A stretch of DNA of 64,000 nt from Micropruina glycogenica (GCF_039524395.1 NZ_BAAAGO010000033.1); one strand, 5' to 3'; shown: positions 28,344 through 37,325, counted from the stretch's first letter. Numbers and translations: made by a program. Notes: generated by a model from the letters alone, not told the origin.

Positions 28344-29422
28344 CAGCTCAACGCTTTGAAGGCCGCCTCGAGTTCGGCCTCGTCGGGGCTCTCGAGCATG
28401 CTTGCCTTGGCCAGGCCGTCGAGAATCACGAACCGCAACGCCGAGGCGCGGGTCTTCTTGTCGAGGTTCATCGCCTCGCGCAGCGCCGGCCAGGCCTCAG
28501 CGGGGTACGTGGTCGGCAGGCCGACCGCCCGCAGCAGCCTGGGGTGACGATCGGCGGTGTCGACGTCGAGCCGGCCCAGCCGGCGGCTCAGCTCGGCCAC
28601 GAACGTCATGCCCACGCTCACCGCCTCGCCGTGCCGCCAGGTGAAGTTCTCGTGCCGCTCGATGGCGTGGCCCAGGGTGTGGCCGTAGTTCAGAATCTCG
28701 CGGCCGAGGTCGCGACCCACCGACGTGCGCTCGCGCAGGTCGGCGCCCACCACCGCCGCCTTCACCGCGATGGCCCGTTTGACCAGGGTGCAGATCACCT
28801 CGCCGCTCGGATCCAACGCCTGTTCGGGGTCGTCCTCGATGATCGTGAGAATCGCGGGGTCGGCGATGAAACCGGCCTTGACCACCTCGGCCATGCCCGA
28901 ACTGAGCTCTTCGCGCGGCAGATCCACCAGAAAGGCCAGGTCGCACAGCACCGTATAGGGCTCGTAGAACGCCCCGACCAGGTTCTTGCCGGCCTGCAGG
29001 TTGATGCCGGTCTTGCCGCCGACGGCGGCGTCGACCATGCCGAGCATGGTGGTGGGCACCGAGACGTAGCGGACGCCACGCAGCCAGGTGGCCGCCACGA
29101 AACCGGCCAGGTCGGTGGTCGATCCCCCGCCCAGCCCGACCACGGCATCGGAGCGGGTGAAGCCCGCGTCGGCCAGGGTGTCCCAGCACCGCTGCAGAAT
29201 CTCGCCGGTCTTGGCGCGTTCGGCGGTCGGCACCTCGAGCAGCAGCACTTCGGCGTCGCACCCCTCGCCGATGCGGGCGGCGGCCTCGCGCAGCACCGGG
29301 GGATGAATCACCGCGATACGTTTCACGTCGGCCAGGTACTGGGGCAGATAATCCAGGGCTCCGGTGCCGACGACGACCTGATAGGGACGTTCGGCGGTCA
29401 CGTCGATCGTGCTGATCTTCAT
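28343..29422 (-). CDS. aroB: 3-dehydroquinate synthase
   Basis: A 359-residue NAD- and zinc-dependent enzyme converting DAHP to 3-dehydroquinate. NAD contacts are in VVGLGGGSTTDLAGFVAATW, substrate and metal ligands in GMAEVVKAG, NYGHTLGHAIE and the His in ENFTWRHGEAV. Length normal. Coupled to aroK by an ATGA overlap and to the PaiB-like gene by TGATG. Confidence 0.97.
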   Translation of the reverse strand: MKISTIDVTAERPYQVVVGTGALDYLPQYLADVKRIAVIHPPVLREAAARIGEGCDAEVLLLEVPTAERAKTGEILQRCWDTLADAGFTRSDAVVGLGGGSTTDLAGFVAATWLRGVRYVSVPTTMLGMVDAAVGGKTGINLQAGKNLVGAFYEPYTVLCDLAFLVDLPREELSSGMAEVVKAGFIADPAILTIIEDDPEQALDPSGEVICTLVKRAIAVKAAVVGADLRERTSVGRDLGREILNYGHTLGHAIERHENFTWRHGEAVSVGMTFVAELSRRLGRLDVDTADRHPRLLRAVGLPTTYPAEAWPALREAMNLDKKTRASALRFVILDGLAKASMLESPDEAELEAAFKALS

Positions 29423-29934
29423 TCGTCGACCTCCTTCAGCTCACTGATGATCTGGTCCACGATGGCCCGGACGCCGGTGCGGTCGGTGTCCACGGTGATC
29501 GTGGCCAGATTCTGGTACACCGGAGTCCGTTCCGCGAGCAGTTTGATCAAAGTCGCGCGCATATTGCCCAACAGCAGCGGCCGCGCCTGGTTCAGCCCCA
29601 CCCGGCGACTGGCCTGGGTGACCGACACCGACAGCCACACCACGGTCACCTCACGCAGGGCCTCAGCGATCGCCGGCGTCATCACCGCCCCGCCGCCGAG
29701 CGACACCACCCCGGGCCTGCTCAGCGCGTCGAGGCTGGTGTCGCGCTCCAGTTCACGAAAGTGCGCCTCGCCCCCGTCGGCGAAGATCTCGCGGATCAGC
29801 CGGCCCTGCTCGGCCTCGATACGGGCGTCCACGTCGACGAACGGCAGGTCCAGCCGGGCCGCCAGTTGACGTCCGACCGTGGTCTTGCCGGCGCCGGGGG
29901 CGCCGATCAGGGCGATCGTAGACGCCGCGGTCAC
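29419..29934 (-). CDS. aroK: Shikimate kinase
   Basis: A 171-residue P-loop kinase phosphorylating shikimate at the 3-hydroxyl. Walker A is GAPGAGKTT (residues 11-19), the shikimate-binding acid is in FVDVDARIE, GGGAVMT follows and the lid arginine region is QARPLL. GTG start overlapping the aroC stop by four bases. Confidence 0.95.
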   Translation of the reverse strand: MTAASTIALIGAPGAGKTTVGRQLAARLDLPFVDVDARIEAEQGRLIREIFADGGEAHFRELERDTSLDALSRPGVVSLGGGAVMTPAIAEALREVTVVWLSVSVTQASRRVGLNQARPLLLGNMRATLIKLLAERTPVYQNLATITVDTDRTGVRAIVDQIISELKEVDE

Positions 29935-31115
29935 CTCAGCCCTCGCTGTGCCAACCGATCGAGGTAGGCGGCGTGGTTGCGCCGGGTCTCGGCCAGCGAG
30001 TCGCCGCCGAACTTGTCCAGCACCGCCTCTGCCAGCACCAGGGCGACCATCGCCTCGGCCACCACCCCGGCCGCCGGCACCGCGCAGACGTCCGAGCGCT
30101 GGTGATGGGCGGCGGCGGCCTCGCCGGTGGCCACGTCAATGGTGCGCAGCGCCCGCGGCACGGTGGCGATCGGTTTCATGGCGGCGCGCACCCGCAGCGT
30201 CTCGCCGGTGCTCATGCCGCCCTCGGTGCCGCCCGACCGGTTCGACAGCCGCACCACCCCGTCGGCGGACGGCTGCATCTCGTCGTGCGCGAGGCTGCCG
30301 CGGGTGCGGGCCAGGTCGAAGCCGTCGCCCACCTCGACACCCTTGATGGCCTGAATGCCCATCAGCGCACCGGCCAGCTTGGCGTCCAGCCGCCGGTCGC
30401 CCTGGCTGTGCGAGCCGAGCCCGGCGGGCACGCCGTGCGCGACCACCTCGACCACGCCGCCCAGGGTGTCGCCGGCCTTCTGGCAGTCGGCCACCTCGGC
30501 CTGCATCGCCTCGCTGGCGGCGGCGTCGAAGCAGCGCACCGGGTCGGCGTCGACGGCGTCACGATCGGCGAAGGTGGGCACCGCTCCCCCGGCGCGAATC
30601 GGGCCGAGTTCGACCACGTGGCTCACGATCGTGATGTCGCACGCCTGCTGCAGGAAGTTGGACGCCACCCGGCCCAGCGCCACCCGTGCCGCGGTCTCGC
30701 GTGCCGAGGCCCGCTCGAGAATGGGACGCGCCTCGTTCCAGTCGTACTTCTGCATGCCGGCCAGGTCGGCGTGCCCGGGCCTGGGACGGGTGAGCGGCGC
30801 GTTGCGCGCCTGCGCGGCCAGGGCGTCTGCGTCGACCTCGTCGGGCGCCATGACGGTCTGCCACTTGGGCCACTCGGTGTTGCCGATCATGATGGCGATC
30901 GGCGAACCCAGGGTCTCGCCGTGCCGAACGCCGGTCAGCATGGTCACCTCGTCGGCCTCGAACTTCATGCGCGCCCCGCGACCGGCGCCCAGCCGACGCC
31001 GGGCCAGCGCCTCGGCGAGGTCGCCGGTGCTCAGCCGAACGTGCGCCGGAATGCCCTCGATGGTGGCCACCAGGGCGCGTCCGTGCGACTCGCCTGCGGT
31101 CAGGTAACGCAGCAT
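29931..31115 (-). CDS. aroC: Chorismate synthase
   Basis: A 394-residue FMN-dependent enzyme producing chorismate from EPSP. The N-terminus LRYLTAGESHGRALVATIEG, the flavin-binding RPGHADLAGMQKYDWNEARP and SNRSGGTEGGMSTGE with IATVPRALRTIDVATGE are all present. Start ATG 31115, 13 bases after the aroE stop. Confidence 0.97.
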   Translation of the reverse strand: MLRYLTAGESHGRALVATIEGIPAHVRLSTGDLAEALARRRLGAGRGARMKFEADEVTMLTGVRHGETLGSPIAIMIGNTEWPKWQTVMAPDEVDADALAAQARNAPLTRPRPGHADLAGMQKYDWNEARPILERASARETAARVALGRVASNFLQQACDITIVSHVVELGPIRAGGAVPTFADRDAVDADPVRCFDAAASEAMQAEVADCQKAGDTLGGVVEVVAHGVPAGLGSHSQGDRRLDAKLAGALMGIQAIKGVEVGDGFDLARTRGSLAHDEMQPSADGVVRLSNRSGGTEGGMSTGETLRVRAAMKPIATVPRALRTIDVATGEAAAAHHQRSDVCAVPAAGVVAEAMVALVLAEAVLDKFGGDSLAETRRNHAAYLDRLAQRGLR

Positions 31116-31128
31116 GGTTCGGAGTGTT

Positions 31129-31968
31129 TCACGCGGCGCCGCGGCGTTCGAGTTCTGCCCGTACGGCAGACATCAACACCTCGACCGGCACATCCATGCC
31201 TGTGAACAGCCGCACCTGATGCCGGGCCTGGTGCACCAGCAGGTCGAGCCCGCTCAGCATGGTCAGCCCCGCCTCGCTCGCCCGCTGCGCCAACGGCGTC
31301 GGCCAGGGGTGATAGATCACATCGAACACGCCGCGCAGGGCCGGGCACAACTCGATGGCGAGGGTGTCGAGCCGCCCCTGCAGGGCTGCAGACGGGGTTG
31401 TCGAAATGAGCACGTCGCTGGCCGGGTCGAGCGGCGCGCCCAGGCTGCGCGGCTGCACCTCCACGTCGCAGGCGTGCTCGGCCCAGTCGCGAAACTCGGC
31501 CAACCGGTCGGGGTTGCGGCCCTGCACCTCAATCACGCGGACGCCGCTGCGCGCCAACGCAACCGCTGCCGATCGGGCGGTCGCCCCGTTGCCGATGATG
31601 GTGGCGACGTTCGACTCGTGCAGGCCCTCGACCCTCAGTGCGTCCATCAGGCCCACGATGTCGGTGTTGTACACGTGGCGCACAAGCCCGGGCACCACGG
31701 TGTTCGCGGCACCGGTGAGGCTCACGTCCGCGTCGGGCACGCCGCACACGGCTGCCTGCTCCTTCAGCGGCATGGTCACGCTCAGGCCGCGCCAGGTGTC
31801 GTCCAAGGCGTCGACGAAACCGACGAACCCTGCGGGTTGCAACTCGACCCGCTCGTAGCCCCAGTCGAGACCGAGGTGGGCGTAGGCGGCGAGGTGAATG
31901 ACCGGTGAGAGCGAATGCTCGATCGGTGAGCCGAGAACCGCGGCACGGGGCTTGGGCCCTTGGGTCAC
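31129..31968 (-). CDS. aroE: Shikimate dehydrogenase
   Basis: A 279-residue NADP-type enzyme reducing 3-dehydroshikimate. Substrate motif GSPIEHSLSPVIHLAAY, catalytic lysine in VTMPLKEQA, and the nucleotide-binding turn IIGNGATARSAAVAL, in which the usual GAGGA is varied to GNGATA. I chose GTG 31968 because it overlaps the mltG stop by four bases (GTGA) and starts the conserved region; the frame upstream is an mltG shadow. Confidence 0.94.
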   Translation of the reverse strand: MTQGPKPRAAVLGSPIEHSLSPVIHLAAYAHLGLDWGYERVELQPAGFVGFVDALDDTWRGLSVTMPLKEQAAVCGVPDADVSLTGAANTVVPGLVRHVYNTDIVGLMDALRVEGLHESNVATIIGNGATARSAAVALARSGVRVIEVQGRNPDRLAEFRDWAEHACDVEVQPRSLGAPLDPASDVLISTTPSAALQGRLDTLAIELCPALRGVFDVIYHPWPTPLAQRASEAGLTMLSGLDLLVHQARHQVRLFTGMDVPVEVLMSAVRAELERRGAA

Positions 31969-33107
31969 GAGCACTTCTTCTTGTTCTCGGCCGACTGCAG
32001 GCACCAGGCCTTCAACTCGGCGAGCGCCTTGAGGTGATCGTCGTAGTTGTTGGTGAACTTGGTCTCGCCGGTGTCGAGGTTGACCGGCACGAAGTACAGC
32101 CAGTCGCCCTCTTCGGGGTTCACCGCCGCTTCGAGGGCGGCCTTGGCCGGGGCCGTGATGGGGCCGGGCGGCAGGCCCTTGTGCAGGTAGGTGTTGTAGG
32201 GCGACTTGTTCTTGCGCTCGGCGGCCGTGGTCCAGATCGTGCCGGTCTTCTTCACCGCGTAGGCCACGGTGGCGTCGGACTGCAACGGCATGCCCTTCTT
32301 CAGCCGGTTGTAGAACACCCGGGCAACCTTGGCCCGGTCTTCTGAACGAAACACCTCGCGTTCGATGATGCTGGCCACGATCAGCACGTCGTAGGGCTTG
32401 TACCCCAGGGCCTTGGCGCGGTCTTCGAACGCCAGGTCGTCCAGGGTGGTCGTGAACTGATTGATCGGCAGCTTCAGCACGTTGACCGCGTTGGGCTTGA
32501 GCGGCAGGTTGTAGGTGTCGGGAAAGATGAAGCCTTCGTTGCTGGGCCCGATCCAGCTCGGCAGGTTGAACTGCTTGCGGTTCTTCAGGGCCGCCTTGAA
32601 GTCCTTCTCTGACACCTTGGTGCTCGAGGCCAGCGAGGTGAGCACCTGCGAGAGCCGCAGGCCCTCGCTGATCTGGAACTGGTTTTTGATCTGATTGCTC
32701 GGGTCGAGCAGCATCTCGATCGCGGTCTTGGCCGGAATCTGGGTGCGCAGCTTGTACAGGCCGTACTGAATCTTGATCACGTCGGGCTCGCTGGCAGCGG
32801 CCGATTTGAACGCCTTCGCGGTCTTGACCACGTCTGCCGCGACCAGAATCTCGGCGATCGAGTTGGTGGTGGCGCCCTGCGGAATCTCGACCACGACGTC
32901 GGCGAGGCCCTCGGGGTCGATGTAGTCGTCGACCGTGCGGAACGCGATGTAGGCGTCGTGCACCTTGCCGTAGACGAACCACCCGCCGCCGAGCAGCACG
33001 GCCAGCGAGAGCAGCACCGCCACCGCGCCGCGCACCCGGTACCAGACCTCCTTGGGCAGCCAGCGACCCGTTTCGGGGTCTCGCAGTTCGCGGAACAGCT
33101 TCGCCAT
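31965..33107 (-). CDS. mltG: Endolytic murein transglycosylase
   Basis: A 380-residue membrane-anchored enzyme that cleaves nascent glycan strands and ends peptidoglycan polymerisation. A short cytoplasmic start is followed by a membrane segment at about residues 25-46 (GAVAVLLSLAVLLGGGWFVY), then the YceG domain outside the cell. The catalytic Glu is in VASIIEREVFRSED; YNTYLHKGLPPGPI is typical. ATG 33107 has GAGG about six bases upstream; GTG 33110 is the alternative. Precedes aroE with a 4-base overlap. Confidence 0.94.
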   Translation of the reverse strand: MAKLFRELRDPETGRWLPKEVWYRVRGAVAVLLSLAVLLGGGWFVYGKVHDAYIAFRTVDDYIDPEGLADVVVEIPQGATTNSIAEILVAADVVKTAKAFKSAAASEPDVIKIQYGLYKLRTQIPAKTAIEMLLDPSNQIKNQFQISEGLRLSQVLTSLASSTKVSEKDFKAALKNRKQFNLPSWIGPSNEGFIFPDTYNLPLKPNAVNVLKLPINQFTTTLDDLAFEDRAKALGYKPYDVLIVASIIEREVFRSEDRAKVARVFYNRLKKGMPLQSDATVAYAVKKTGTIWTTAAERKNKSPYNTYLHKGLPPGPITAPAKAALEAAVNPEEGDWLYFVPVNLDTGETKFTNNYDDHLKALAELKAWCLQSAENKKKCS

Positions 33108-33123
33108 CACAATCCTCTACTCG

Positions 33124-33906
33124 TCACGCCGGCTCGCCCGGAGCGGCTCCCGTGGCACGTTCGGTGGCCAACGCCTGCTCCAAGATTGCCACGGCCGCCG
33201 CCTGGTCGATGACGGCGCGCTGGCGCTTGGCGTCTCGTCCGGCACTGCGTAGCCGTCGGCCGGCGTCCACGGTGGTCAGTCTTTCGTCGCTGAACCGCCA
33301 GCCGACTGCGGGGGTCGCCGCGATCAGTGGGGCCACCTGGGCGCGCACGTAGGCGGCCGCGGGTCCTTCGTCGCCGGCCAGGGTTCGGGGCAGGCCGACG
33401 ATCACCTCGAAGGGTTCGTACTCGGTCAGTAGCTGCGGCAGTCGTCGGGCCGCCTGATGGGTCTGGACGGTCTCGACCGGGTAGGCCAGCGTGCCGTCCG
33501 GGTCGCAGGCGGCCACCCCGATGCGCGCCTTACCCCAGTCGAGCGCAAGCCGGACGCCCCGGCGAAACGTGGGCTGTTCGGGTTCCGGTTGAGAGATCCC
33601 GGCGTCCGCCGGGATGACGGCTGCAGGGTGAGCGGGAACGAGAACCGTCCCCGATTCCGGCTCACCCTGCGACTCGGAGATCCCGGCGTCCGCCGGGATG
33701 ACGTGGGAAGACCGAGGCCCATCCGCAAGTTCGTGAGCCTGAAGCGGAGCGGGGGGCACCCCGTCAGGGTGTGGTCGGGCGACGGTCAACTCCCCGGCGG
33801 AGCTTGCGGAGCCGGGGAGGCTGACCGGGGCGGGACGGGGTGCCCCCCGCTCCGCGGCACCTGACTCGGGCGACGATTCCGCTGCCGAAGAGGCGTCCCC
33901 GCTCAA
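33124..33906 (-). CDS. ruvX: RuvX/YqgF family pre-16S rRNA nuclease with repeat-encoded N-terminus
   Basis: A RNase H-like nuclease thought to finish the 5' end of 16S rRNA. The enzyme domain begins near residue 114: GVRLALDWGKARIGVA with the first catalytic Asp, then VGLPRTLAG, FSDERLTTVDAG and KRQRAVIDQAAAV. Before it lie about 110 residues encoded by one 112-bp palindrome and two REP copies, each REP giving VIPADAGIS. No ATG, GTG or TTG occurs in frame between the second REP and the catalytic Asp, so the extension or part of it must be translated unless a non-standard start is used. TTG 33906 overlaps the alaS stop (TTGA). Confidence 0.88.
   Translation of the reverse strand: MSGDASSAAESSPESGAAERGAPRPAPVSLPGSASSAGELTVARPHPDGVPPAPLQAHELADGPRSSHVIPADAGISESQGEPESGTVLVPAHPAAVIPADAGISQPEPEQPTFRRGVRLALDWGKARIGVAACDPDGTLAYPVETVQTHQAARRLPQLLTEYEPFEVIVGLPRTLAGDEGPAAAYVRAQVAPLIAATPAVGWRFSDERLTTVDAGRRLRSAGRDAKRQRAVIDQAAAVAILEQALATERATGAAPGEPA
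33593..33618. repeat. REP-like palindrome inside ruvX frame (proximal)
   Basis: Perfect copy with arms GAGATCCCGGCG and CGCCGGGATGAC. Read on the minus strand it encodes VIPADAGIS within the ruvX frame, about 15 codons before the nuclease domain. Confidence 0.85.
33677..33702. repeat. REP-like palindrome inside ruvX frame (distal)
   Basis: Identical to 33593-33618 and in the same orientation. The 58 bases between them include the inverse of the GGGGACGGTTCT motif seen at 38.75 kb. Confidence 0.85.
33744..33855. repeat. 112-bp palindrome with perfect 20-bp arms
   Basis: The outer arms (33744-33763 and 33836-33855; ends GCGGAGCGGG and CCCGCTCCGC) are exact inverse complements over 20 bp. Inside is a second hairpin around CTCCCCGGC and GCCGGGGAG. 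Related copies: 62778-62882 and a degenerate one at 27308-27397. Here it lies in the 5' part of the ruvX frame. Confidence 0.85.
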
Positions 33907-36554
33907 AGGGCGGCCACTGCCGTGCGAATCGCGTTCAGCGCGGCCGCAGCCCCTGCGGCGTTGCTGCCGCCGCCTTGGGCGAAGTCGTCCTTGCCGCCGC
34001 CGCGTCCGCCGAGTTCGACCGCGCCGACACCGACCAACTGGCCGGCCTTGGCGCCCTTGGCGCGCGCCGCCTCGTTGGTGGCCACCGCGAGCACCGGCTT
34101 GTCGCCGCCGCCCACCAGCGCCACCACTGCCGGCTCGCCACCCAGCGCTGAACGCACCTCGAGCGCCAGCGTCCGCAGATCACCGCCCGAGACTCCCGAA
34201 ACCTGCTCGGCCACCAACCGGACGCCGCCCGCATCGGTCACCTTCGCCGCCAGACCACCCGCGCCCGCCAGCAGTTCTTTGCTGCGGTACTGCTCGATCT
34301 GCTTCTCGGCCGCCTTCAGCTGGGCCAGCAGCTTCTCGACCCGGTCGGGCAGTTGCTCGGGCTGGGTCTTGAGGGTGTCGGCCAGCCCCGCCACCAGCGC
34401 CCGCTCGGCCGCGAACTTTGCGAACGCGTCGGCGCTCACCAAGGCCTCGACCCGGCGGATGCCCGAGCCGACCGACTGCTCGCCCAGCAGATTGACCAGC
34501 CCGATCTGCGCGGTGCTGCGCACGTGGGTGCCGCCGCAGAGTTCACGCGACCACGGCCCGGCCAGCTCGACCATGCGCACCACGTTGCCGTACTTCTCGC
34601 CGAACATGGCCTGCGCGCCCAGCGCCTTGGCCTCGTCCAGCGGCAGCTCACGATCGGTGACCGCGAAGTCGTCGCGAATGGCCGCGTTCACGATGCCTTC
34701 GAGTTCGCTGCGCATCGCCGGCGACAGCGCCTGGCTGGCGTTGAAGTCGAACCGCAGGTAGCCGGGCTTGTTGTACGAACCCGCCTGGTGGGTGCCCTGG
34801 CCGAGCATCTGCCGCAGGGCCGCGTTCACGATGTGGGTCGACGTGTGCGCCTGACTCGCTGCGAACCGTCCGGGCGCGTCCACCTGGGCGATGACCGACT
34901 GGCCAGGAGTCAGTTCGCCCTCGTTGACCAGCACCTTGTGCACCACCAGGCCCTGAATGGGCCGCTGCACGTCGAGCACGTCCAGTTCGAGACCGTTGGC
35001 GGTGATGACGCCCTGGTCGGCGTCCTGCCCGCCGGCTTCGGCGTAGAACGGGGTCTCGTCGAGCACCACCTCGACCACGTCACCGGGACGGGCGACGTCG
35101 ACCAGCCGCCCGTCGGCGACGATGCCGCGCACCGGCGACTCGACGGTCAGCTCGGTGAAGCCCAGAAACGGCGTCTCGCCGGACGACCGCAGCGTGCGGT
35201 ACGCCTCGACGTTGACCGCACCGCCTTTCTTGGCGCGGGCGTCGGCCTTGGCCCGGTCTTTCTGCTCTTGCATCAGGGTGCGGAACTGCTGCTGGTCGAC
35301 CTCAAGCCCCGCCTCGGACGCCATCTCGAGCGTCAGGTCGATGGGGAACCCGTAGGTGTCGTGCAACTGAAAGGCCTTGTCGCCGGCCAGCACCGAGCTG
35401 TTCTCACGCTGGGCCGCCGCGACCGCGACGTCGAAGATCTGGGTGCCTGAGGCGAGCGTGCGGCGGAAGGCGTCCTCTTCGCCGTAGGCCGACTGCGACA
35501 CGCGCTGCCACTGCGCCGCGACCTCGGGGTACGACACCTCCATCAGGCCCTTGCTGATCGGCAGCAGGGTGGGCAACACCGGGTCGTGCACGCCGAGCAG
35601 CCGCATCGAGCGAATCGAGCGGCGCAGCAGCCGGCGCAGCACGTAGCCGCGGGCCTCGTTGCCGGGGGTGACGCCGTCGGTCATCAGCATCAGCGCCGAA
35701 CGCACGTGGTCGCCGACCACGCGCAGCCTGATGTCGTCTTGCTGGTCGCGGCCGTAGCGGGTGCCCGCCATCTCGGCCGCGGCGGTGATCACCGGAAAGA
35801 TCTCGTCGATCTCGTACATGTTGGACACGTCTTGCAGCAGCAGCGCGGTGCGCTCCAGGCCCATGCCGGTGTCAATGTTCTTGCTCGGTAGCGGGCCCAG
35901 AACGTCGAAGTCGTCCTTGGCGCGCACGGCCGACAGTTCCTCGGTCTGAAACACCAGGTTCCAGATCTCGAGAAAGCGGTCTTCGTCGACGATCGGGCCG
36001 CCGTCGGGGCCGAACGCCGGGCCGCGGTCGATGTAGATCTCGGAGCACGGCCCGCCGGGGCCGGGAATGCCCATGTGCCAGTAGTTGTCTTTGAGCCCGC
36101 GCCGCTGGATGCGCTCGTCGGGCACGCCCACCCCGCGCCAGAGCGCCGCCGCCTCGTCGTCATCGAGGTAGACCGTCACCCAGACCTTGTCGGGGTCGAA
36201 GCCGTAGTTGCCGTCGGCCTGGCTGCCGGTGACCAGCTCCCAGGCGTACTCGATGGCGCCGGCCTTGAAGTAGTCGCCGAAGGCGAAGTTGCCGTTCATC
36301 TGAAAGAACGTGCCGTGCCGGGTGGTCTTGCCGACCTCTTCGATGTCGAGGGTGCGCACGCACTTCTGCACGCTCACGGCGCGTTTGAACGGCGGGTCTT
36401 CGGCGCCGGTGAAGTACGGCTTGAAGGGCACCATGCCGGCGTTGACGAACAGCAGGGTGGGGTCGTTGTAGACCAGGGGCGCCGACGGCACCTCGGTGTG
36501 GCCGTTGCGCGTGAAGAAATCGAGGTAGCGACGCCGGACGTCGGCGGTTTTCAT
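33903..36554 (-). CDS. alaS: Alanyl-tRNA synthetase
   Basis: An 883-residue class II synthetase. The catalytic core (1-450) starts with RRRYLDFFTRNGHTEVPSAP and includes the motif 2 region KCVRTLDIEEVGKT. The editing domain carries HTSTHIVNAALRQMLG and the zinc-site CGGTHVRSTAQIG. The C-Ala domain closes the protein with GGRGGGKDDFAQGGGSNAAG. ATG 36554; its stop overlaps the ruvX TTG. Two small membrane-protein genes lie upstream in the same direction. Confidence 0.97.
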   Translation of the reverse strand: MKTADVRRRYLDFFTRNGHTEVPSAPLVYNDPTLLFVNAGMVPFKPYFTGAEDPPFKRAVSVQKCVRTLDIEEVGKTTRHGTFFQMNGNFAFGDYFKAGAIEYAWELVTGSQADGNYGFDPDKVWVTVYLDDDEAAALWRGVGVPDERIQRRGLKDNYWHMGIPGPGGPCSEIYIDRGPAFGPDGGPIVDEDRFLEIWNLVFQTEELSAVRAKDDFDVLGPLPSKNIDTGMGLERTALLLQDVSNMYEIDEIFPVITAAAEMAGTRYGRDQQDDIRLRVVGDHVRSALMLMTDGVTPGNEARGYVLRRLLRRSIRSMRLLGVHDPVLPTLLPISKGLMEVSYPEVAAQWQRVSQSAYGEEDAFRRTLASGTQIFDVAVAAAQRENSSVLAGDKAFQLHDTYGFPIDLTLEMASEAGLEVDQQQFRTLMQEQKDRAKADARAKKGGAVNVEAYRTLRSSGETPFLGFTELTVESPVRGIVADGRLVDVARPGDVVEVVLDETPFYAEAGGQDADQGVITANGLELDVLDVQRPIQGLVVHKVLVNEGELTPGQSVIAQVDAPGRFAASQAHTSTHIVNAALRQMLGQGTHQAGSYNKPGYLRFDFNASQALSPAMRSELEGIVNAAIRDDFAVTDRELPLDEAKALGAQAMFGEKYGNVVRMVELAGPWSRELCGGTHVRSTAQIGLVNLLGEQSVGSGIRRVEALVSADAFAKFAAERALVAGLADTLKTQPEQLPDRVEKLLAQLKAAEKQIEQYRSKELLAGAGGLAAKVTDAGGVRLVAEQVSGVSGGDLRTLALEVRSALGGEPAVVALVGGGDKPVLAVATNEAARAKGAKAGQLVGVGAVELGGRGGGKDDFAQGGGSNAAGAAAALNAIRTAVAAL

Positions 36555-36601
36555 GATGTGGTTGTCCGATCGAAAGGTGCCGGCGCGCGCCGGCGGGTTG
36601 G

Positions 36602-36862
36602 TCAGGTGCGGGAGCTCTCCTGAACGCCGAGGTTTTCGGCGTCCAGGCTCAGAGCCTCACGCAGTTCGGCTTCGCGCTCGTCCATGGCGTTGGTCATGGT
36701 GTCGATGAAGTCGGTCACCCAGTTTTGCGCGCTCTTGGCGGTTTTCTCGACCTGCTCGGTGACGCCCTTGGGCGTGAAGCGCTCGTAGAGTTCGCGGCCC
36801 TTGATGACCAGAACAGCGGTGACGCCGACGCCGACCGCGAACCAAAACAGTCGGCGGCCCAT
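36602..36862 (-). CDS. Small membrane-anchored protein, DUF6167-like
   Basis: An 86-residue protein with one N-terminal membrane segment (LFWFAVGVGVTAVLVIKGRE, residues 5-24) and a helical, acidic cytoplasmic tail. Proteins of this shape stand between a DUF948 gene and alaS in many Actinobacteria and are grouped as DUF6167. Function unknown. ATG shares one base with the stop of the DUF948 gene. Confidence 0.8.
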   Translation of the reverse strand: MGRRLFWFAVGVGVTAVLVIKGRELYERFTPKGVTEQVEKTAKSAQNWVTDFIDTMTNAMDEREAELREALSLDAENLGVQESSRT

Positions 36863-37242
36863 CAGCTCTTCGCCTTTCGCGTGCCCTTGATCGCCTGCCG
36901 CACGCCGTGGGTGAACGCGGCGGTCTTGACCAGCGGGCCGCCCAGGGTGGCGGTGAACAGCGTCGACAGCTGCGAGGCGTTCTCGCTGACCACGACAGCG
37001 TTGCGGCTGACCTTCGAGACGTCTTCTGTGACCACGCTGAGCTTGCCGAGCTCGTCGTTGGTGGCCGTGACGGTGCCCTTGAGCTCGTGCAGAATCGGCA
37101 CCGAGCTGTGGCCGATGTCGCGCACGGCCAGGCGCAGTTCTTCGAGCACCCGGCCCAGTTTCAGCAATGGAACCGCGCAGAAGGCCACCAGAGCCACAGC
37201 TGCGATGGCTGCGATCAGGCCGGCGATCTCTCCAACGGACAT
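36862..37242 (-). CDS. DUF948 domain membrane protein
   Basis: A 126-residue protein with a membrane segment at residues 5-28 (EIAGLIAAIAAVALVAFCAV) followed by a long heptad-like helix, the normal build of DUF948 proteins, which resemble chemotaxis-receptor stalks. GAAGGA lies seven bases before ATG 37242. It starts the run DUF948-DUF6167-alaS-ruvX-mltG-aroE. Function unknown. Confidence 0.85.
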   Translation of the reverse strand: MSVGEIAGLIAAIAAVALVAFCAVPLLKLGRVLEELRLAVRDIGHSSVPILHELKGTVTATNDELGKLSVVTEDVSKVSRNAVVVSENASQLSTLFTATLGGPLVKTAAFTHGVRQAIKGTRKAKS

Positions 37243-37306
37243 GGTGGTTCCTTCACGTTGTTGACGGGTGCTCCACGCAGCCTAACGCACGTGCCGCCAC
37301 GGCATT

Positions 37307-37325
37307 CCACCCGGACGGCGGGTGG
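37307..37325 (-). terminator. Hairpin downstream of phr
   Basis: CCACCCG and CGGGTGG around a 5-base loop, directly after the photolyase stop codon. There is no T tract, so it may act as a factor-assisted 3' end. Confidence 0.4.

Noticed and set aside
33593..33702. VIPADAGIS as a functional protein motif
   Set aside because: It is simply the translation of the REP palindrome; the same DNA occurs many times outside genes. Only its presence within the ruvX frame is of interest.
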